From Klebsiella pneumoniae (GTDB taxonomy: Bacteria > Pseudomonadota > Gammaproteobacteria > Pseudomonadales > UBA5518), in assembly GCA_945862145.1 (NCBI GenBank), contig CAMAXE010000017.1, forward strand, positions 1 through 64,000: a DNA stretch of 64,000 nt, written 5' to 3'. Made by a program: the position numbers and the translations under genes. This document shows positions 44,159-53,020 of the stretch, one piece after another (position 1 is the stretch's first letter; every line of letters begins with the position of its first letter). The notes below the pieces were generated by a model, which was given only the letters and a program-made list of their open reading frames with translations, searched no databases and was not told where the DNA came from.

Positions 44159-45273
44159 CAGGCGTTGGCTGGGCTAACCGGGCTGCTGCTGGATATCACC
44201 GTGCACACCGGCACCGGATGGCTGTCGGCTTGCACCCAGCGCAGCAGCAGCGCGCCGCTGCGATGCCCTGCGGTGTCGATCCAGTCGCCGAGCCCCGTAT
44301 CCCTGGCGGAAATGGCGATACGCACCTGGCCATCGGGGCCGGGATGCGCGGTTGCTGCATTGACGCTGACCTTGTGATGGCGGTAGTCGGGGGTTTCCAG
44401 CCAGTAGTTGTAGAGCGTCAGGCTCCAGTATTCGCAGGCGGGAGGCGTGAATTCGACCAGCAAGACCTCGTGTTCGTCCAAGGCCCAGCCGCCCGTGACG
44501 TAGGCGTAGGCCGGGTCTGCATGCACGGCGTCCATCCGCGCCCGATCCATGAGCTGCATCTGGTTTGGTCGGCTGGCGAATTCCCTGGACCACTCGGCAA
44601 ACACCTGGGCTGAGCCGAGGACATAACGGCCTGCTGCCGCCAGCCCGCGCCGCAGGTCCGGGGGCTTGAGCGGCGGCGGTGGGCCATCGGCGTCGACCCG
44701 CTCGATCGCGAGCTCCGCAAGAACCTCCACCGAGCGGTCGAGACAGAGTTGGCGAATCATCAGGCGGTGGGTTTCCGGATCCATCGGCAGCCAATTCCCG
44801 GGGCGTGGCTCGACGCTCACTGCAATCTCGAAGGTGCCGTCGGCGTTCAACTGCAGCTGGGAGGCGTCGAGGCTACCGCCGCGGCCAGATCGGCCGCTGC
44901 GACCGTAGTCGCCCCCGTAGTAGGTGGCGAAACTGAGGAACACCACGGTGCCGCGTTTGCCGCGTATCCGGTATTCGTGCGCGCCATTGATCGCCGCCAG
45001 CAAGGCGACCTGGTCGGGATTATCGAACCCCGGCCCCTTGATCGTTTCGTGGTTGCCGCGCAGCAGTGCGGGCGCTTCAGGGGAGCGATACTCGATGTGT
45101 TGCTCGAGCGCGCTACGGGCCAAGCGCGTGAGATATCTGTGGCCTTCGGCCACGCTGAGGTCATCGAGTGCCGATGCGGCAACGCGCAGCACCTCTCCCG
45201 CTGCAAGCAGATCAGCGCAAAAAGCCGCCCATGCACTGCCATCTCGCAGCGCCATCAGATCGTCGATCTCCAT
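44158..45273 (-). CDS. DUF1214 domain-containing protein
   Basis: A 371-residue protein. The C-terminal portion (about 255-355) contains FTPPACEYWSLTLYNYWLET, then DYRHHKVSVNAATAH and DTGLGDWIDTAGHRSGALLL, matching DUF1214. Upstream is an alpha/beta region with AINGAHEYRIRGKRGTVVF. The function is unknown; the domain is common in actinobacterial and marine proteobacterial catabolic operons. The start is ATG 45273, and the longer frame over the lon end is rejected. It begins only 31 bp after the lon stop and heads a tightly coupled unit with EthD, LLM and sulfotransferase, so co-transcription from lon is plausible. Confidence 0.82.
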   Translation of the reverse strand: MEIDDLMALRDGSAWAAFCADLLAAGEVLRVAASALDDLSVAEGHRYLTRLARSALEQHIEYRSPEAPALLRGNHETIKGPGFDNPDQVALLAAINGAHEYRIRGKRGTVVFLSFATYYGGDYGRSGRSGRGGSLDASQLQLNADGTFEIAVSVEPRPGNWLPMDPETHRLMIRQLCLDRSVEVLAELAIERVDADGPPPPLKPPDLRRGLAAAGRYVLGSAQVFAEWSREFASRPNQMQLMDRARMDAVHADPAYAYVTGGWALDEHEVLLVEFTPPACEYWSLTLYNYWLETPDYRHHKVSVNAATAHPGPDGQVRIAISARDTGLGDWIDTAGHRSGALLLRWVQADSHPVPVCTVISSSSPVSPANA

Positions 45274-45304
45274 CGCAATGACCTCGCGTGCTCTCGCTAA
45301 TGCC

Positions 45305-47698
45305 CTACCGTTTAAACACCACCCCGAACACATCCTCGTAGTTCCCCGCGAAATGCACCGTGAAGCCTTCGCGCAGGTATTCCGGCAACTCCTCGAAGTC
45401 CTTGCGGTTGGCATCCGGCAGCACCAGTTCGCGGATGCCCACCCGGCGGGCGGCGATCACTTTCTCGCGGATGCCGCCCACGGGCAGCACCTGGCCGGTG
45501 AGCGTGAGTTCGCCGGTCATGGCCAAGGGGCGGGCGATGCGCTGGTTGCGCGCCAGCGAGAGCAGCGCCGTGGCCATGGTGACACCGGCGCTGGGGCCGT
45601 CCTTGGGCGTTGCGCCTTCGGGCACGTGCAGGTGCACCAGGGATTCGTCGAAGAACTTCGCGTCCGCGCCGAAGTGCTCGAGGTGTGACATCGCGTAGCT
45701 GTAGGCGATTTCCGCGGATTCGCGCATCACCTCGCCGAGCCTGCCGGTCTGCTTGAAGCCGCGGCTCAGCGAGTGCACGCGCGTGGCCTCCACCGGCAGC
45801 GTGGCGCCACCCATGGATGTCCACGCAAGGCCCGTGACCACACCGACACCGCGCTGGGGTTTTTCCCTGGCGAAGATCGGCGCACCGAGCATCTTCTCCA
45901 CCTCGGGCTTGCCGATGGACAGCTTTGCCTTGGGGTTCTCGACGAGCTTGACCACGCTTTTGCGCACCAGGCCCGCGAGTTTCTTTTCGAGGTTGCGTAC
46001 ACCCGCTTCGCGCGCGTAGCCGTCGATCACATGGCGCAGTGCGGCGTCACTGATCTTCAGCGTGGTGCCTTTTACGCCCGCGCGCTCCAGCAGCCGCGGC
46101 CAGAGATGGTTCTTCGCGATCGCGAGTTTTTCCTCGGCGATATAGCCCGCGAGGCGGATCACTTCCATGCGGTCGAGCAGCGGGCCAGGGATGGTGTCCA
46201 GCTGGTTCGCGGTGCACACGAACAGCACCTTCGAGAGATCCACGCGCAGGTCGAGGTAGTGGTCGAGGAACTCGGCGTTCTGCTCCGGATCGAGCGCTTC
46301 CAGTAGCGCCGAGGCGGGGTCGCCCTGGTAGCTCGCGCCGATCTTGTCGATCTCGTCCAACATGATCACGGGGTTGGCCACCTTCACCTGCTTCAGCGCC
46401 TGCACGAACTTGCCGGGCATGGCGCCGATGTAGGTGCGACGGTGGCCCTTGATCTCGGCCTCGTCGCGCATGCCGCCCAGCGAGAAGCGGTAGAACTCGC
46501 GCCCCAACGCGTTGGCGATCGAGCGGCCGATGGACGTCTTGCCCACGCCGGGGGGGCCTGCGAGCAGGATGATCGAGCCGCTGATCTCGCCCTTCCACGC
46601 GCCCACGGCGATGAACTCCAGGATGCGCTCCTTCACGTCCTCCAGCCCGTCGTGTTCGCGCGCCAGCACGTCGCGCGCGTGCGCCAGGTCAAGCTTGTCG
46701 GTGGAGTGCACGCCCCAGGGCACCGAGGTGGCCCAGTCGAGGTAGTTGCGCGTCACGCCGTACTCGGGCGAGCCGGTTTCCAGGACGGCCAGTTTCTCCA
46801 GTTCATCCTTTATGCGTTCGGCCACGACAGGCGGCGGCTTGAGTGCCGCCATGCGGGTCTCGAATTTCTCGGCATCGGCGCTGCGGTCGTCCTTGGAAAG
46901 CCCGAGTTCCTGTTTTATGACTTTCAGCTGCTCTTTCAGGAAGAACTCGCGCTGCCGCTCGCTCACCGTCTCGTTTACCTGGCTGCTGATCTTGTCCTGC
47001 AGCCGTGCGACCTCGATTTCCTTCTTCAACAGCGGCAGCACGATCCGCATACGGTCGAGTACGTCCAGCGTTTCCAGCACATCCTGCAGTTCGCGGCCCT
47101 TGGCGCTGGTGAGCGTGGCGGCAAAGTCCGTGAGCGGGGAGGGATCCTCCGGACTGAAGCGCATCAGGTAATGCTTCAGCTCCTCGTTATAGAGAGGGTT
47201 CAGCGGCACCAGTTCCTTGATGGCACCCACCATTGCGAGCGCGTAAGCGCGGGTTTCATCGTCTTTTTTCAGGTAAGTGCGCGGGTGCTCCACCTGCACC
47301 ACGAAAGGCGCCTTGCGGTTGATCCAGCGCTTGATCTTGATGCGCCCGAGGCCCTGCGAGATGAACTGCACGCGGCGTCCGTCTCCAGAGGCATTCAGCA
47401 GCCGCACCGAGCAGCCGATGGCGGGTATGTCCTCGGCGCGGATCGAGTTCAGATCCTGCGATTCGACGAAGAACAGGCCCATCACCTTGTGTTCGGTCTC
47501 GGCCACCCGTTGGATGGTCTGACCCCACTGTTCGGCATCGGCCATCATCGGCTGGATCTGCGCCGGCATGAACGGCCGCGTAGTCACCGGCATCAGGTAG
47601 AGAATGTCCGGGAGCGTCTGCTCCGGGATGGTCAGGCTGTTGTGCGGGGAAGAGTCAGGCGACTCGGGGCCGGCATCTGGGGTCTCGGACTCTGCCAT
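45305..47698 (-). CDS. lon: ATP-dependent Lon protease
   Basis: A 797-residue AAA+ serine protease of LonA architecture. There is an N-terminal substrate domain (about 30-225), a coiled-coil linker (KKEIEVARLQDKISSQVNET), the ATPase domain with Walker A GPPGVGKTS, Walker B VIMLDEIDKIG, and sensor regions. The proteolytic domain has catalytic Ser703 in PKDGPSAGV and Lys746 in GGIREKV, the Lon Ser/Lys dyad. The N-terminal motif LPDILYLMPVTTRPFMPAQI differs from the canonical LonA start and recalls the AsrA-type Lon of Pseudomonas. A sigma-32-type promoter at 47726-47754 points to heat-shock control, as expected for a quality-control protease. The DUF1214 gene follows after 31 bp. Confidence 0.95.
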   Translation of the reverse strand: MAESETPDAGPESPDSSPHNSLTIPEQTLPDILYLMPVTTRPFMPAQIQPMMADAEQWGQTIQRVAETEHKVMGLFFVESQDLNSIRAEDIPAIGCSVRLLNASGDGRRVQFISQGLGRIKIKRWINRKAPFVVQVEHPRTYLKKDDETRAYALAMVGAIKELVPLNPLYNEELKHYLMRFSPEDPSPLTDFAATLTSAKGRELQDVLETLDVLDRMRIVLPLLKKEIEVARLQDKISSQVNETVSERQREFFLKEQLKVIKQELGLSKDDRSADAEKFETRMAALKPPPVVAERIKDELEKLAVLETGSPEYGVTRNYLDWATSVPWGVHSTDKLDLAHARDVLAREHDGLEDVKERILEFIAVGAWKGEISGSIILLAGPPGVGKTSIGRSIANALGREFYRFSLGGMRDEAEIKGHRRTYIGAMPGKFVQALKQVKVANPVIMLDEIDKIGASYQGDPASALLEALDPEQNAEFLDHYLDLRVDLSKVLFVCTANQLDTIPGPLLDRMEVIRLAGYIAEEKLAIAKNHLWPRLLERAGVKGTTLKISDAALRHVIDGYAREAGVRNLEKKLAGLVRKSVVKLVENPKAKLSIGKPEVEKMLGAPIFAREKPQRGVGVVTGLAWTSMGGATLPVEATRVHSLSRGFKQTGRLGEVMRESAEIAYSYAMSHLEHFGADAKFFDESLVHLHVPEGATPKDGPSAGVTMATALLSLARNQRIARPLAMTGELTLTGQVLPVGGIREKVIAARRVGIRELVLPDANRKDFEELPEYLREGFTVHFAGNYEDVFGVVFKR

Positions 47699-47725
47699 GG
47701 AGCGTCTCCGTTGCGAACATCCGGG

Positions 47726-47754
47726 ATATGGGGCCTCGCGTAGACTACTTCAAC
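47726..47754 (-). promoter_or_regulatory. Sigma-32 (heat-shock) promoter of lon
   Basis: Reading the minus strand, GTTGAAG (47754-47748), a 14-bp spacer and CCCCATAT (47733-47726) match the heat-shock consensus CTTGAAA / CCCCATnT with correct spacing. GGAGA lies six bases before the lon ATG. The leader would be about 20 bases. Confidence 0.82.
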
Positions 47755-47781
47755 GTCGCCCCGATCCCAAGGAACCCGCTC

Positions 47782-48675
47782 ATGCGCTGCCTGCTCACTG
47801 GAGGGACCGGGTTCATCGGCGCGGCGCTGTGCCGCCGTCTTGCTGCGGGCGGTGCGGTTCTCACCGTGCTCACCCGCGAACCTGCTCGCGCGGCGACGCG
47901 CTTGCCGCCGGGCACGCGCTGCATCGGGCATCTTGCCGAGCTCGGACCTGCGGATGCCTTCGATGCGGTCATCAACCTGGCGGGCGAACCCATCGCCAGC
48001 GGACGCTGGACACCGGCCCGCAAGCGCCTGCTGGCCGCGAGTCGCATCGACCTCACCCGTGAGTTGGTGGATTGGATGGAGCGCGCCGCGTCGCGCCCGG
48101 CGGTGCTGATCAGTGCCTCGGCCATCGGTTTCTACGGTGATCAGGGCGATGTCGCCGTGACCGAGGACAGTGCTCCGAACGATGAGTACCAGCACCAACT
48201 CTGCCGCGACTGGGAGCAGGCCGCGCTGCGGGCGCAGGCGATCGGCGTGCGCACTGCGGTGCTGCGGATCGGGCTGGTGGTGGGAGCCGGTGGTGGTTTT
48301 CTGCAGCGCATGCTGCCGCCGTTTCGACTCGGGCTGGGCGGCCCGGTCGGGAGCGGGCGCCAGTGGATGAGCTGGGTACACCGCGATGACGTTCTGGGGA
48401 TCATCGAGCTGCTGCTCGCGCGCGGTGATCTCGCGGGGGTTTTCAATGTCACGGCGCCAGCGCCGGTCACCTCGAAAGCGTTTGCCAGTGCGCTTGGTCG
48501 CGCGCTACGCCGGCCAGCGGTGATGCCGCTGCCGGCAGGCGTGCTGCAGCTGGCTTTCGGGGAGATGTCGCGATTGCTGCTCACTGGCCAGCGTGTATTG
48601 CCTGCCCGTCTGCAGGCGGCGGGTTATGCGTTCCGGTTTCCGGACATTGACGGCGCCCTGCGCGAGGCGCTGTGA
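47782..48675 (+). CDS. TIGR01777-family epimerase (YfcH-like)
   Basis: A 297-residue short-chain dehydrogenase/reductase-like protein. The nucleotide-binding motif LLTGGTGFIGAAL (about 4-16) is followed by VINLAGEPIASGRWTPARK, SASAIGFYGDQGD and SWVHRDDVLGIIELLL, and a C-terminal DUF1731-type segment (RLLLTGQRVLPARLQAAGYAFRFP, about 266-289). These are the standard YfcH family marks; the reaction is unknown. ATG 47782 is the start: the 18-codon extension to 47728 would run over the divergent lon promoter. It converges with crp, leaving 16 bp. Confidence 0.9.
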   Translation: MRCLLTGGTGFIGAALCRRLAAGGAVLTVLTREPARAATRLPPGTRCIGHLAELGPADAFDAVINLAGEPIASGRWTPARKRLLAASRIDLTRELVDWMERAASRPAVLISASAIGFYGDQGDVAVTEDSAPNDEYQHQLCRDWEQAALRAQAIGVRTAVLRIGLVVGAGGGFLQRMLPPFRLGLGGPVGSGRQWMSWVHRDDVLGIIELLLARGDLAGVFNVTAPAPVTSKAFASALGRALRRPAVMPLPAGVLQLAFGEMSRLLLTGQRVLPARLQAAGYAFRFPDIDGALREAL

Positions 48676-48691
48676 GGCCTCGCGAACGCGC

Positions 48692-49318
48692 TCAGCGGGT
48701 ACCGAACACCACCATCGTCTTGCCGCGTACGCGCACCAGCCCTTGATCCTCGAGAGTCTTCAGCACGCGGCCGACCATTTCGCGCGAGCAGCCCACGATG
48801 CGGCCGATTTCCTGGCGGGTGATCTTGATCTGCATGCCGTCGGGGTGGGTCATGGCGTCGGGTTGCTTGCACAGATCGAGCAGCGTTCGCGCCACGCGTC
48901 CGGTCACGTCGAGGAACGCGAGATCGCCCACCTTGCGCGTGGTGGAGCGCAGGCGATCGGCCATCTGGGTGCCCAGCTCGAAGAGAATCTCGGGATGCCG
49001 CTCGCTCACCTCGCGGAATTTCCCGTAGCTGATCTCGGCCACATGGCACTCGGTCTTGGCGCGCACCCAGGCGCTGCGGCGCTCATCGGGCTTGAACAGG
49101 CCCATCTCGCCGAAGAAGTCGCCGGGGTTCAGGTAGGCAACGATCATCTCCTTGCCCTCATCGTCCTCGATCAGCACCGTGACCGAGCCCTTGATGATGT
49201 AGAAGAGGCTGTCGCCCTGGTCGCCGGCGAAAATGATGCTGCTGCGCGCCGGGAAACGGCGACGGTTGCAGTGTGCAAGGAAGGCATCGAGGTTGCGCAA
49301 GCGCGGAGCAAGTGTCAT
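48692..49318 (-). CDS. crp: cAMP receptor protein family regulator (Crp/Vfr)
   Basis: A 208-residue global regulator. The cyclic-nucleotide-binding domain (about 1-120) shows [33 protein letters not shown] (phosphate-binding cassette) and [18 protein letters not shown]. The long dimer helix follows (about 120-145), then the winged helix [26 protein letters not shown] (quoted segments are adjacent; recognition helix around CSREMVGR). Length and motifs fit Crp/Vfr of gammaproteobacteria. The start is ATG 49318; the 39-residue extension upstream is not family-like. A matching CRP-type site lies in the divergent region at 49405, suggesting autoregulation. Confidence 0.94.
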   Translation of the reverse strand: MTLAPRLRNLDAFLAHCNRRRFPARSSIIFAGDQGDSLFYIIKGSVTVLIEDDEGKEMIVAYLNPGDFFGEMGLFKPDERRSAWVRAKTECHVAEISYGKFREVSERHPEILFELGTQMADRLRSTTRKVGDLAFLDVTGRVARTLLDLCKQPDAMTHPDGMQIKITRQEIGRIVGCSREMVGRVLKTLEDQGLVRVRGKTMVVFGTR

Positions 49319-49404
49319 CGACAGCACGGGCAGTACCTCGGCGTCGGCCGTTGATCGGTCAGGAGCAATGATAGTACGGGAAGCGGACTCGGCCACACGC
49401 GCCT

Positions 49405-49420
49405 TGTGAGCCAGATCACG
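49405..49420. promoter_or_regulatory. CRP/Vfr-type binding site between crp and osmC
   Basis: TGTGAGCCAGATCACG has the TGTGA-N6-TCAC core with nine of ten consensus bases (TGTGA-N6-TCACA). It is 87 bp from the crp start and 74 bp from the osmC start, so it could control both. Confidence 0.8.
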
Positions 49421-49493
49421 GAGTTGGCTCTGCACAGGTGCGAATTGTTAAGCTCGGCGCGTATTCCTGGCGGCAACTCGGTGAGGGAACAAC

Positions 49494-49907
49494 ATGCAGG
49501 CAACAGTGACCTGGCTCGACGGACGGGCTTTCGTGGGCGAGTCCGGCAGCGGGCATACGGTGGTGATGGACGGTGCCGCTGACGCGGGCGGTCGCAACAT
49601 CGGCGTTCGCCCAATGGAGATGCTGTTGCTCGGGGTGGGCGGTTGCTCGGCCTACGATGTGGTGAGCATCCTCGAGAAGGCCCGTCAGAAAGTCACCGAC
49701 TGCCGCGTCGAACTGCAGGCCGAGCGTGCCGATGCCATCCCCGCGGTGTTCACGAAAATCCATCTGCAGTTCAAGGTCTCAGGCGTGGATCTCAACGCGC
49801 AGCAGGTGGAGCGTGCGGTGAAACTCTCGGCAGATAAATATTGCTCGGCCTCGATCATGCTGCGCGGCGCCGGCGTCGAGGTGACGCACGGCTTCGAGAT
49901 TGTCTGA
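49494..49907 (+). CDS. OsmC family protein (YhfA-like)
   Basis: A 137-residue peroxiredoxin-fold protein. GVGGCSAYDVVSILEK (about 46-61) and the second cysteine in SADKYCSASIML (about 110-121) are the paired-Cys landmarks of OsmC/Ohr-type proteins. These reduce organic hydroperoxides or have unknown roles. The start is ATG 49494, with GTGAGGGA seven bases upstream. An OsmC-family gene beside the crp homologue, with coq7 nearby, is a known Pseudomonas-type arrangement; here no speD intervenes. It converges with coq7, 3 bp apart. Confidence 0.93.
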   Translation: MQATVTWLDGRAFVGESGSGHTVVMDGAADAGGRNIGVRPMEMLLLGVGGCSAYDVVSILEKARQKVTDCRVELQAERADAIPAVFTKIHLQFKVSGVDLNAQQVERAVKLSADKYCSASIMLRGAGVEVTHGFEIV

Positions 49908-49910
49908 GGC

Positions 49911-50552
49911 TCAGATGCGGTAGGTGCTGGCGGTCATCAGCCCCGACATCAGGCGCATCGCTTCCTTCAATTGAGGCGGCAACTCGGTGCCGCCCGCCGC
50001 CAGCGCCTGCTGGCCGTGGCGCTCTTCGTCCTCGATCATCTGCTGCACGATGGCGCGGCTGCGGGTGTCGTCTTCCGGCAGGCGTTCCAGATGATCACGC
50101 AGATGGCGGCAGACCTGCTCCTCGGTCGCAGCCACGAAACCCAGGCTCCAGCGGTCGCCGATCGCACCTGCCAGCGCACCCATGCCGAATGACATCGCAT
50201 AGAACAGCGGATTCAGGTGACTGGTGTGGCCGCCGAGTTGCGTCACGCGCTCCTCGCACCAGGCGAGGTGATCGATCTCCTCGCCCGCAGCCTGCTGCAT
50301 GTCCTCGCGCACGCCAGCCTGCCGCGCGGTGAGGGCCTGGCCCTGGTAGAGCGCCTGCGCGCAGACCTCGCCCGTGTGATTGATGCGCATCAGGCCTGCC
50401 GCGTGCCGTCTGGCCGCCTCGGCGAGGACGGCATCGGGGTGATCTTTGGCGGGGCTGGCGCGGGCCGGGGCGGGCGCCTCGCCGGTGGCGGAGCGGCGCA
50501 TGCGGTCTATGCCGATCACCAGATGGTCGATGAACGAGAGCTGACGGGCCAT
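49911..50552 (-). CDS. coq7: 2-polyprenyl-3-methyl-6-methoxy-1,4-benzoquinone monooxygenase
   Basis: A 213-residue di-iron hydroxylase of ubiquinone synthesis that hydroxylates the ring at the membrane. Metal-ligand segments are visible: MRINHTGEVCAQALYQGQ (about 53-70), EEIDHLAWCEERV (about 90-102) and MIEDEERHGQQAL (about 178-190). This is the full-length Coq7 form seen in Pseudomonas. It fits with the ispB gene at 15874, which provides the polyprenyl tail. Confidence 0.95.
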   Translation of the reverse strand: MARQLSFIDHLVIGIDRMRRSATGEAPAPARASPAKDHPDAVLAEAARRHAAGLMRINHTGEVCAQALYQGQALTARQAGVREDMQQAAGEEIDHLAWCEERVTQLGGHTSHLNPLFYAMSFGMGALAGAIGDRWSLGFVAATEEQVCRHLRDHLERLPEDDTRSRAIVQQMIEDEERHGQQALAAGGTELPPQLKEAMRLMSGLMTASTYRI

Positions 50553-50714
50553 GGCTGTCTGTCCGGCAAGATGGGGTGATTCTAGCGCTGACTGCTGCTG
50601 CCCGGGTACCGCAGGCGTGGGCGCGGCGCGCTATGATCGACGGCACATACTCATTGCAGATCGCAGCGGATCCCCGCGCCCACCCGCGGGCAGGGTTCGT
50701 GGAGGGCTTGAAGC

Positions 50715-52232
50715 ATGTCCCAGCCGGCCGCCCAGGCTCCGCTCGCCGAGGATTTCCAGGATCTCTGCCTGCTGGTGCGTTCGCGCGTCCCGATCATCGT
50801 GCTGGAGACACACGACGAGACGCGGGCTCTCGAGATGCTCACGCGTCTGGCCGTGAAGGAAGCCCTGCCGCTCTTCAACTGGTCGGCTACCGAGGGCCTG
50901 CAGCAACTCGGTTTTGGTGTGGGCATGCCCGAGCCGGCGGCGGATCTTGCCGATCCCGAGGCCATGCTGGCGGGCATCAGGAAGCGGTGTGATGCGGGGC
51001 TCTACGTGCTCTGCGACCTGCACCCCTGGCTGAAGGAGCCGCGGGTGGTGCGCCTGCTGAAGGATGTTGCGCTGCGCTACCGCGAGGTGGGCCACACGGT
51101 GGTGCTGCTCAGTCATCGGGTGGAGATTCCGCCCGAGCTGACACGCCTTACGGCGCGGGTTGCACTCAGCCTGCCCGGCGAGGAGGAGATCATGTCCATC
51201 GTCCGCGAGGAGGCGCGAAACTGGCAGGAGGGCAACGGTGGGAGCAAGGTGAAGACCGATTCGCGCACCCTGACGCAACTCATGCGCAGCCTGCGCGGAC
51301 TCACACACGCCGACTGCCGTCGCCTGATCCGCAGCGCCATTTTCGATGACGGCAGCATCGCCGACTCCGATATCCCCGAGATGAATCGCGCCAAGTTCGA
51401 GTTGATGAGCCTCGAGGGGGTGCTCAGTTTCGAGTACCGCACCGAGGCCTTTGCCAACGTGGCTGGCATGAAGAATCTGCGCGCCTGGCTCGACAAGCGG
51501 CGCGATGTGGCCACGGGCGGCGCGGCTGCGCGCGGGCTCGACGCGCCCAAGGGCGTGCTGCTGCTGGGCGTGCAAGGCGCCGGCAAGAGCCTGACGGCGC
51601 GTGCCGTAGCGGGGGCTTGGGGCATGCCTTTGCTGCGACTCGATATGGCGGTGCTCTATAACAAGTTCATCGGCGAGACCGAGCGCAATCTGCGCGAATC
51701 GCTGCGCTCGGCTGAGTTGATGGCGCCCTGCGTGCTGTGGATGGACGAGATCGAGAAAGGGCTCGCCGGTGGTGACAGCGACGAGGGCACCTCGCGCCGG
51801 GTGCTCGGCAGCCTGCTCACCTGGATGGCCGAGCAGCGCGCCGGCGTGTTCATCGTGGCCACCGCCAACGATGTCGGCTCGCTGCCGCCGGAGTTGCTGC
51901 GCAAGGGCCGTTTCGATGAGATCTTCTTTGTCGATCTTCCTGATGAAGACACGCGCGCCGAGATTTTCCGCATACACTTGCGGCGCCGCGGCATCGAGCC
52001 CGCCGGCATCGACGTCGCCACTCTGGCCCAGCATGCCGAGGGCTACTCGGGCGCCGAAATCGAGCAGGTGGTGGTGAGTGCGCTCTACCGTGCCGCCGCC
52101 GAGAAAACCGCGCTGGACAGTGCGCATCTCGTGGCCGAAATTCGCGCCACGGTGCCGCTGTCCGTGACCATGGCCGAGAAAGTGGCAGACCTCCGGACTT
52201 GGGCCGAGGGTCGCACCGTACCCGCCAACTGA
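50715..52232 (+). CDS. AAA family ATPase (Ycf46-like)
   Basis: A 505-residue protein with an N-terminal region (about 1-240; IIVLETHDETRALEMLTRLA) like the Ycf46 family, and a C-terminal AAA+ domain (about 250-480). Walker A is LLGVQGAGKSLTARAVAG, Walker B VLWMDEIEKG, sensor 1 VIVATAND-type (VFIVATANDVG), and arginine-finger region LRKGRFDEIFFVDLP. These proteins occur in chloroplasts and bacteria and their role is largely unknown; in cyanobacteria one is linked to carbon uptake. GGAGGG lies eight bases before the start. queT follows after 24 bp and may be co-transcribed. Confidence 0.9.
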   Translation: MSQPAAQAPLAEDFQDLCLLVRSRVPIIVLETHDETRALEMLTRLAVKEALPLFNWSATEGLQQLGFGVGMPEPAADLADPEAMLAGIRKRCDAGLYVLCDLHPWLKEPRVVRLLKDVALRYREVGHTVVLLSHRVEIPPELTRLTARVALSLPGEEEIMSIVREEARNWQEGNGGSKVKTDSRTLTQLMRSLRGLTHADCRRLIRSAIFDDGSIADSDIPEMNRAKFELMSLEGVLSFEYRTEAFANVAGMKNLRAWLDKRRDVATGGAAARGLDAPKGVLLLGVQGAGKSLTARAVAGAWGMPLLRLDMAVLYNKFIGETERNLRESLRSAELMAPCVLWMDEIEKGLAGGDSDEGTSRRVLGSLLTWMAEQRAGVFIVATANDVGSLPPELLRKGRFDEIFFVDLPDEDTRAEIFRIHLRRRGIEPAGIDVATLAQHAEGYSGAEIEQVVVSALYRAAAEKTALDSAHLVAEIRATVPLSVTMAEKVADLRTWAEGRTVPAN

Positions 52233-52256
52233 ACTCTGACAATCCAGGACACCGCC

Positions 52257-52991
52257 ATGCAGGCCCATGCCCATCACGAACCCCATGCGCTCAGCGCGCC
52301 ACAGAAAATGTACCTGTGGCTCGCCATGGTCTTTGTCGCCTCGCTGCTGGTGGCGGATATCGTAGGCGTCAAACTCTTTCGCATCCCGTTGCCGTTCACG
52401 GTGTTTGGCTTTGATGCCATCGAGCACACCTGCGGGATGATCACCTTCCCCATCACATTCCTGCTCACGGATCTGGTGAACGAGTACTACGGCCCGCGTG
52501 CAGCGCGCCGGCTCACCTACATCGGCTTTGCCGCTGCGACCTATGTTTTCATCATCCTCAACATCGCCCAGGCGCTGCCCTACCTGGACGCGCCTTATAA
52601 CGTGAGCCCCGCTGCGTTCAACTCGATTTTCGGCTCCGCGAAGATCATGTACGTGGCCTCGCTCAGCGCCTACCTGGTCGGGCAGATGAGCGACATCGCG
52701 ATCTTCGGCATGCTGAAACGCGCCACCGGGGATCGTCTGATCTGGCTGCGGGCTACCGGAAGCACGTTGATCTCGCAGTTCATCGACTCGTTTATCGTGA
52801 GCTATCTGGCCTTCAGCCTCGGACGCGAGATTTTTCCCGACCCCTCCAGTCCGGCCGCCCCGATCGCGGCGATTCCCGCCATCGCCGTCACGGGTTACGC
52901 CCTGAAATTCGTGCTGGCGATTGCCGTAACGCCGCTGATCTACCTCGGCCGCCATCTGATGCGGCGCTATGTGATCACGCACCCGGGCTGA
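52257..52991 (+). CDS. yhhQ: Queuosine precursor transporter (YhhQ/VUT family)
   Basis: A 244-residue inner-membrane protein with about six hydrophobic helices. The motifs TFPITFLLTDLVNEYYGPRA (about 62-81) and ISQFIDSFIVSYLAF (about 173-187) are characteristic of the vitamin-uptake-transporter-like YhhQ family, which imports preQ0/preQ1 for tRNA queuosine. The N-terminus is hydrophilic (MQAHAHHEPHALSAPQKMYL). It follows the AAA gene in the same direction with a 24-bp gap. Confidence 0.93.
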   Translation: MQAHAHHEPHALSAPQKMYLWLAMVFVASLLVADIVGVKLFRIPLPFTVFGFDAIEHTCGMITFPITFLLTDLVNEYYGPRAARRLTYIGFAAATYVFIILNIAQALPYLDAPYNVSPAAFNSIFGSAKIMYVASLSAYLVGQMSDIAIFGMLKRATGDRLIWLRATGSTLISQFIDSFIVSYLAFSLGREIFPDPSSPAAPIAAIPAIAVTGYALKFVLAIAVTPLIYLGRHLMRRYVITHPG

Positions 52992-53020
52992 GCGGGGCAT
53001 CAGTACCTGGCCGGGCCCGG

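Noticed and set aside
50631-53000. 789-codon antisense open frame over the AAA ATPase and transporter genes
   Set aside because: It is the complement of two well-recognised genes. Such long frames arise from GC-rich codon use; the product has no recognisable domain.
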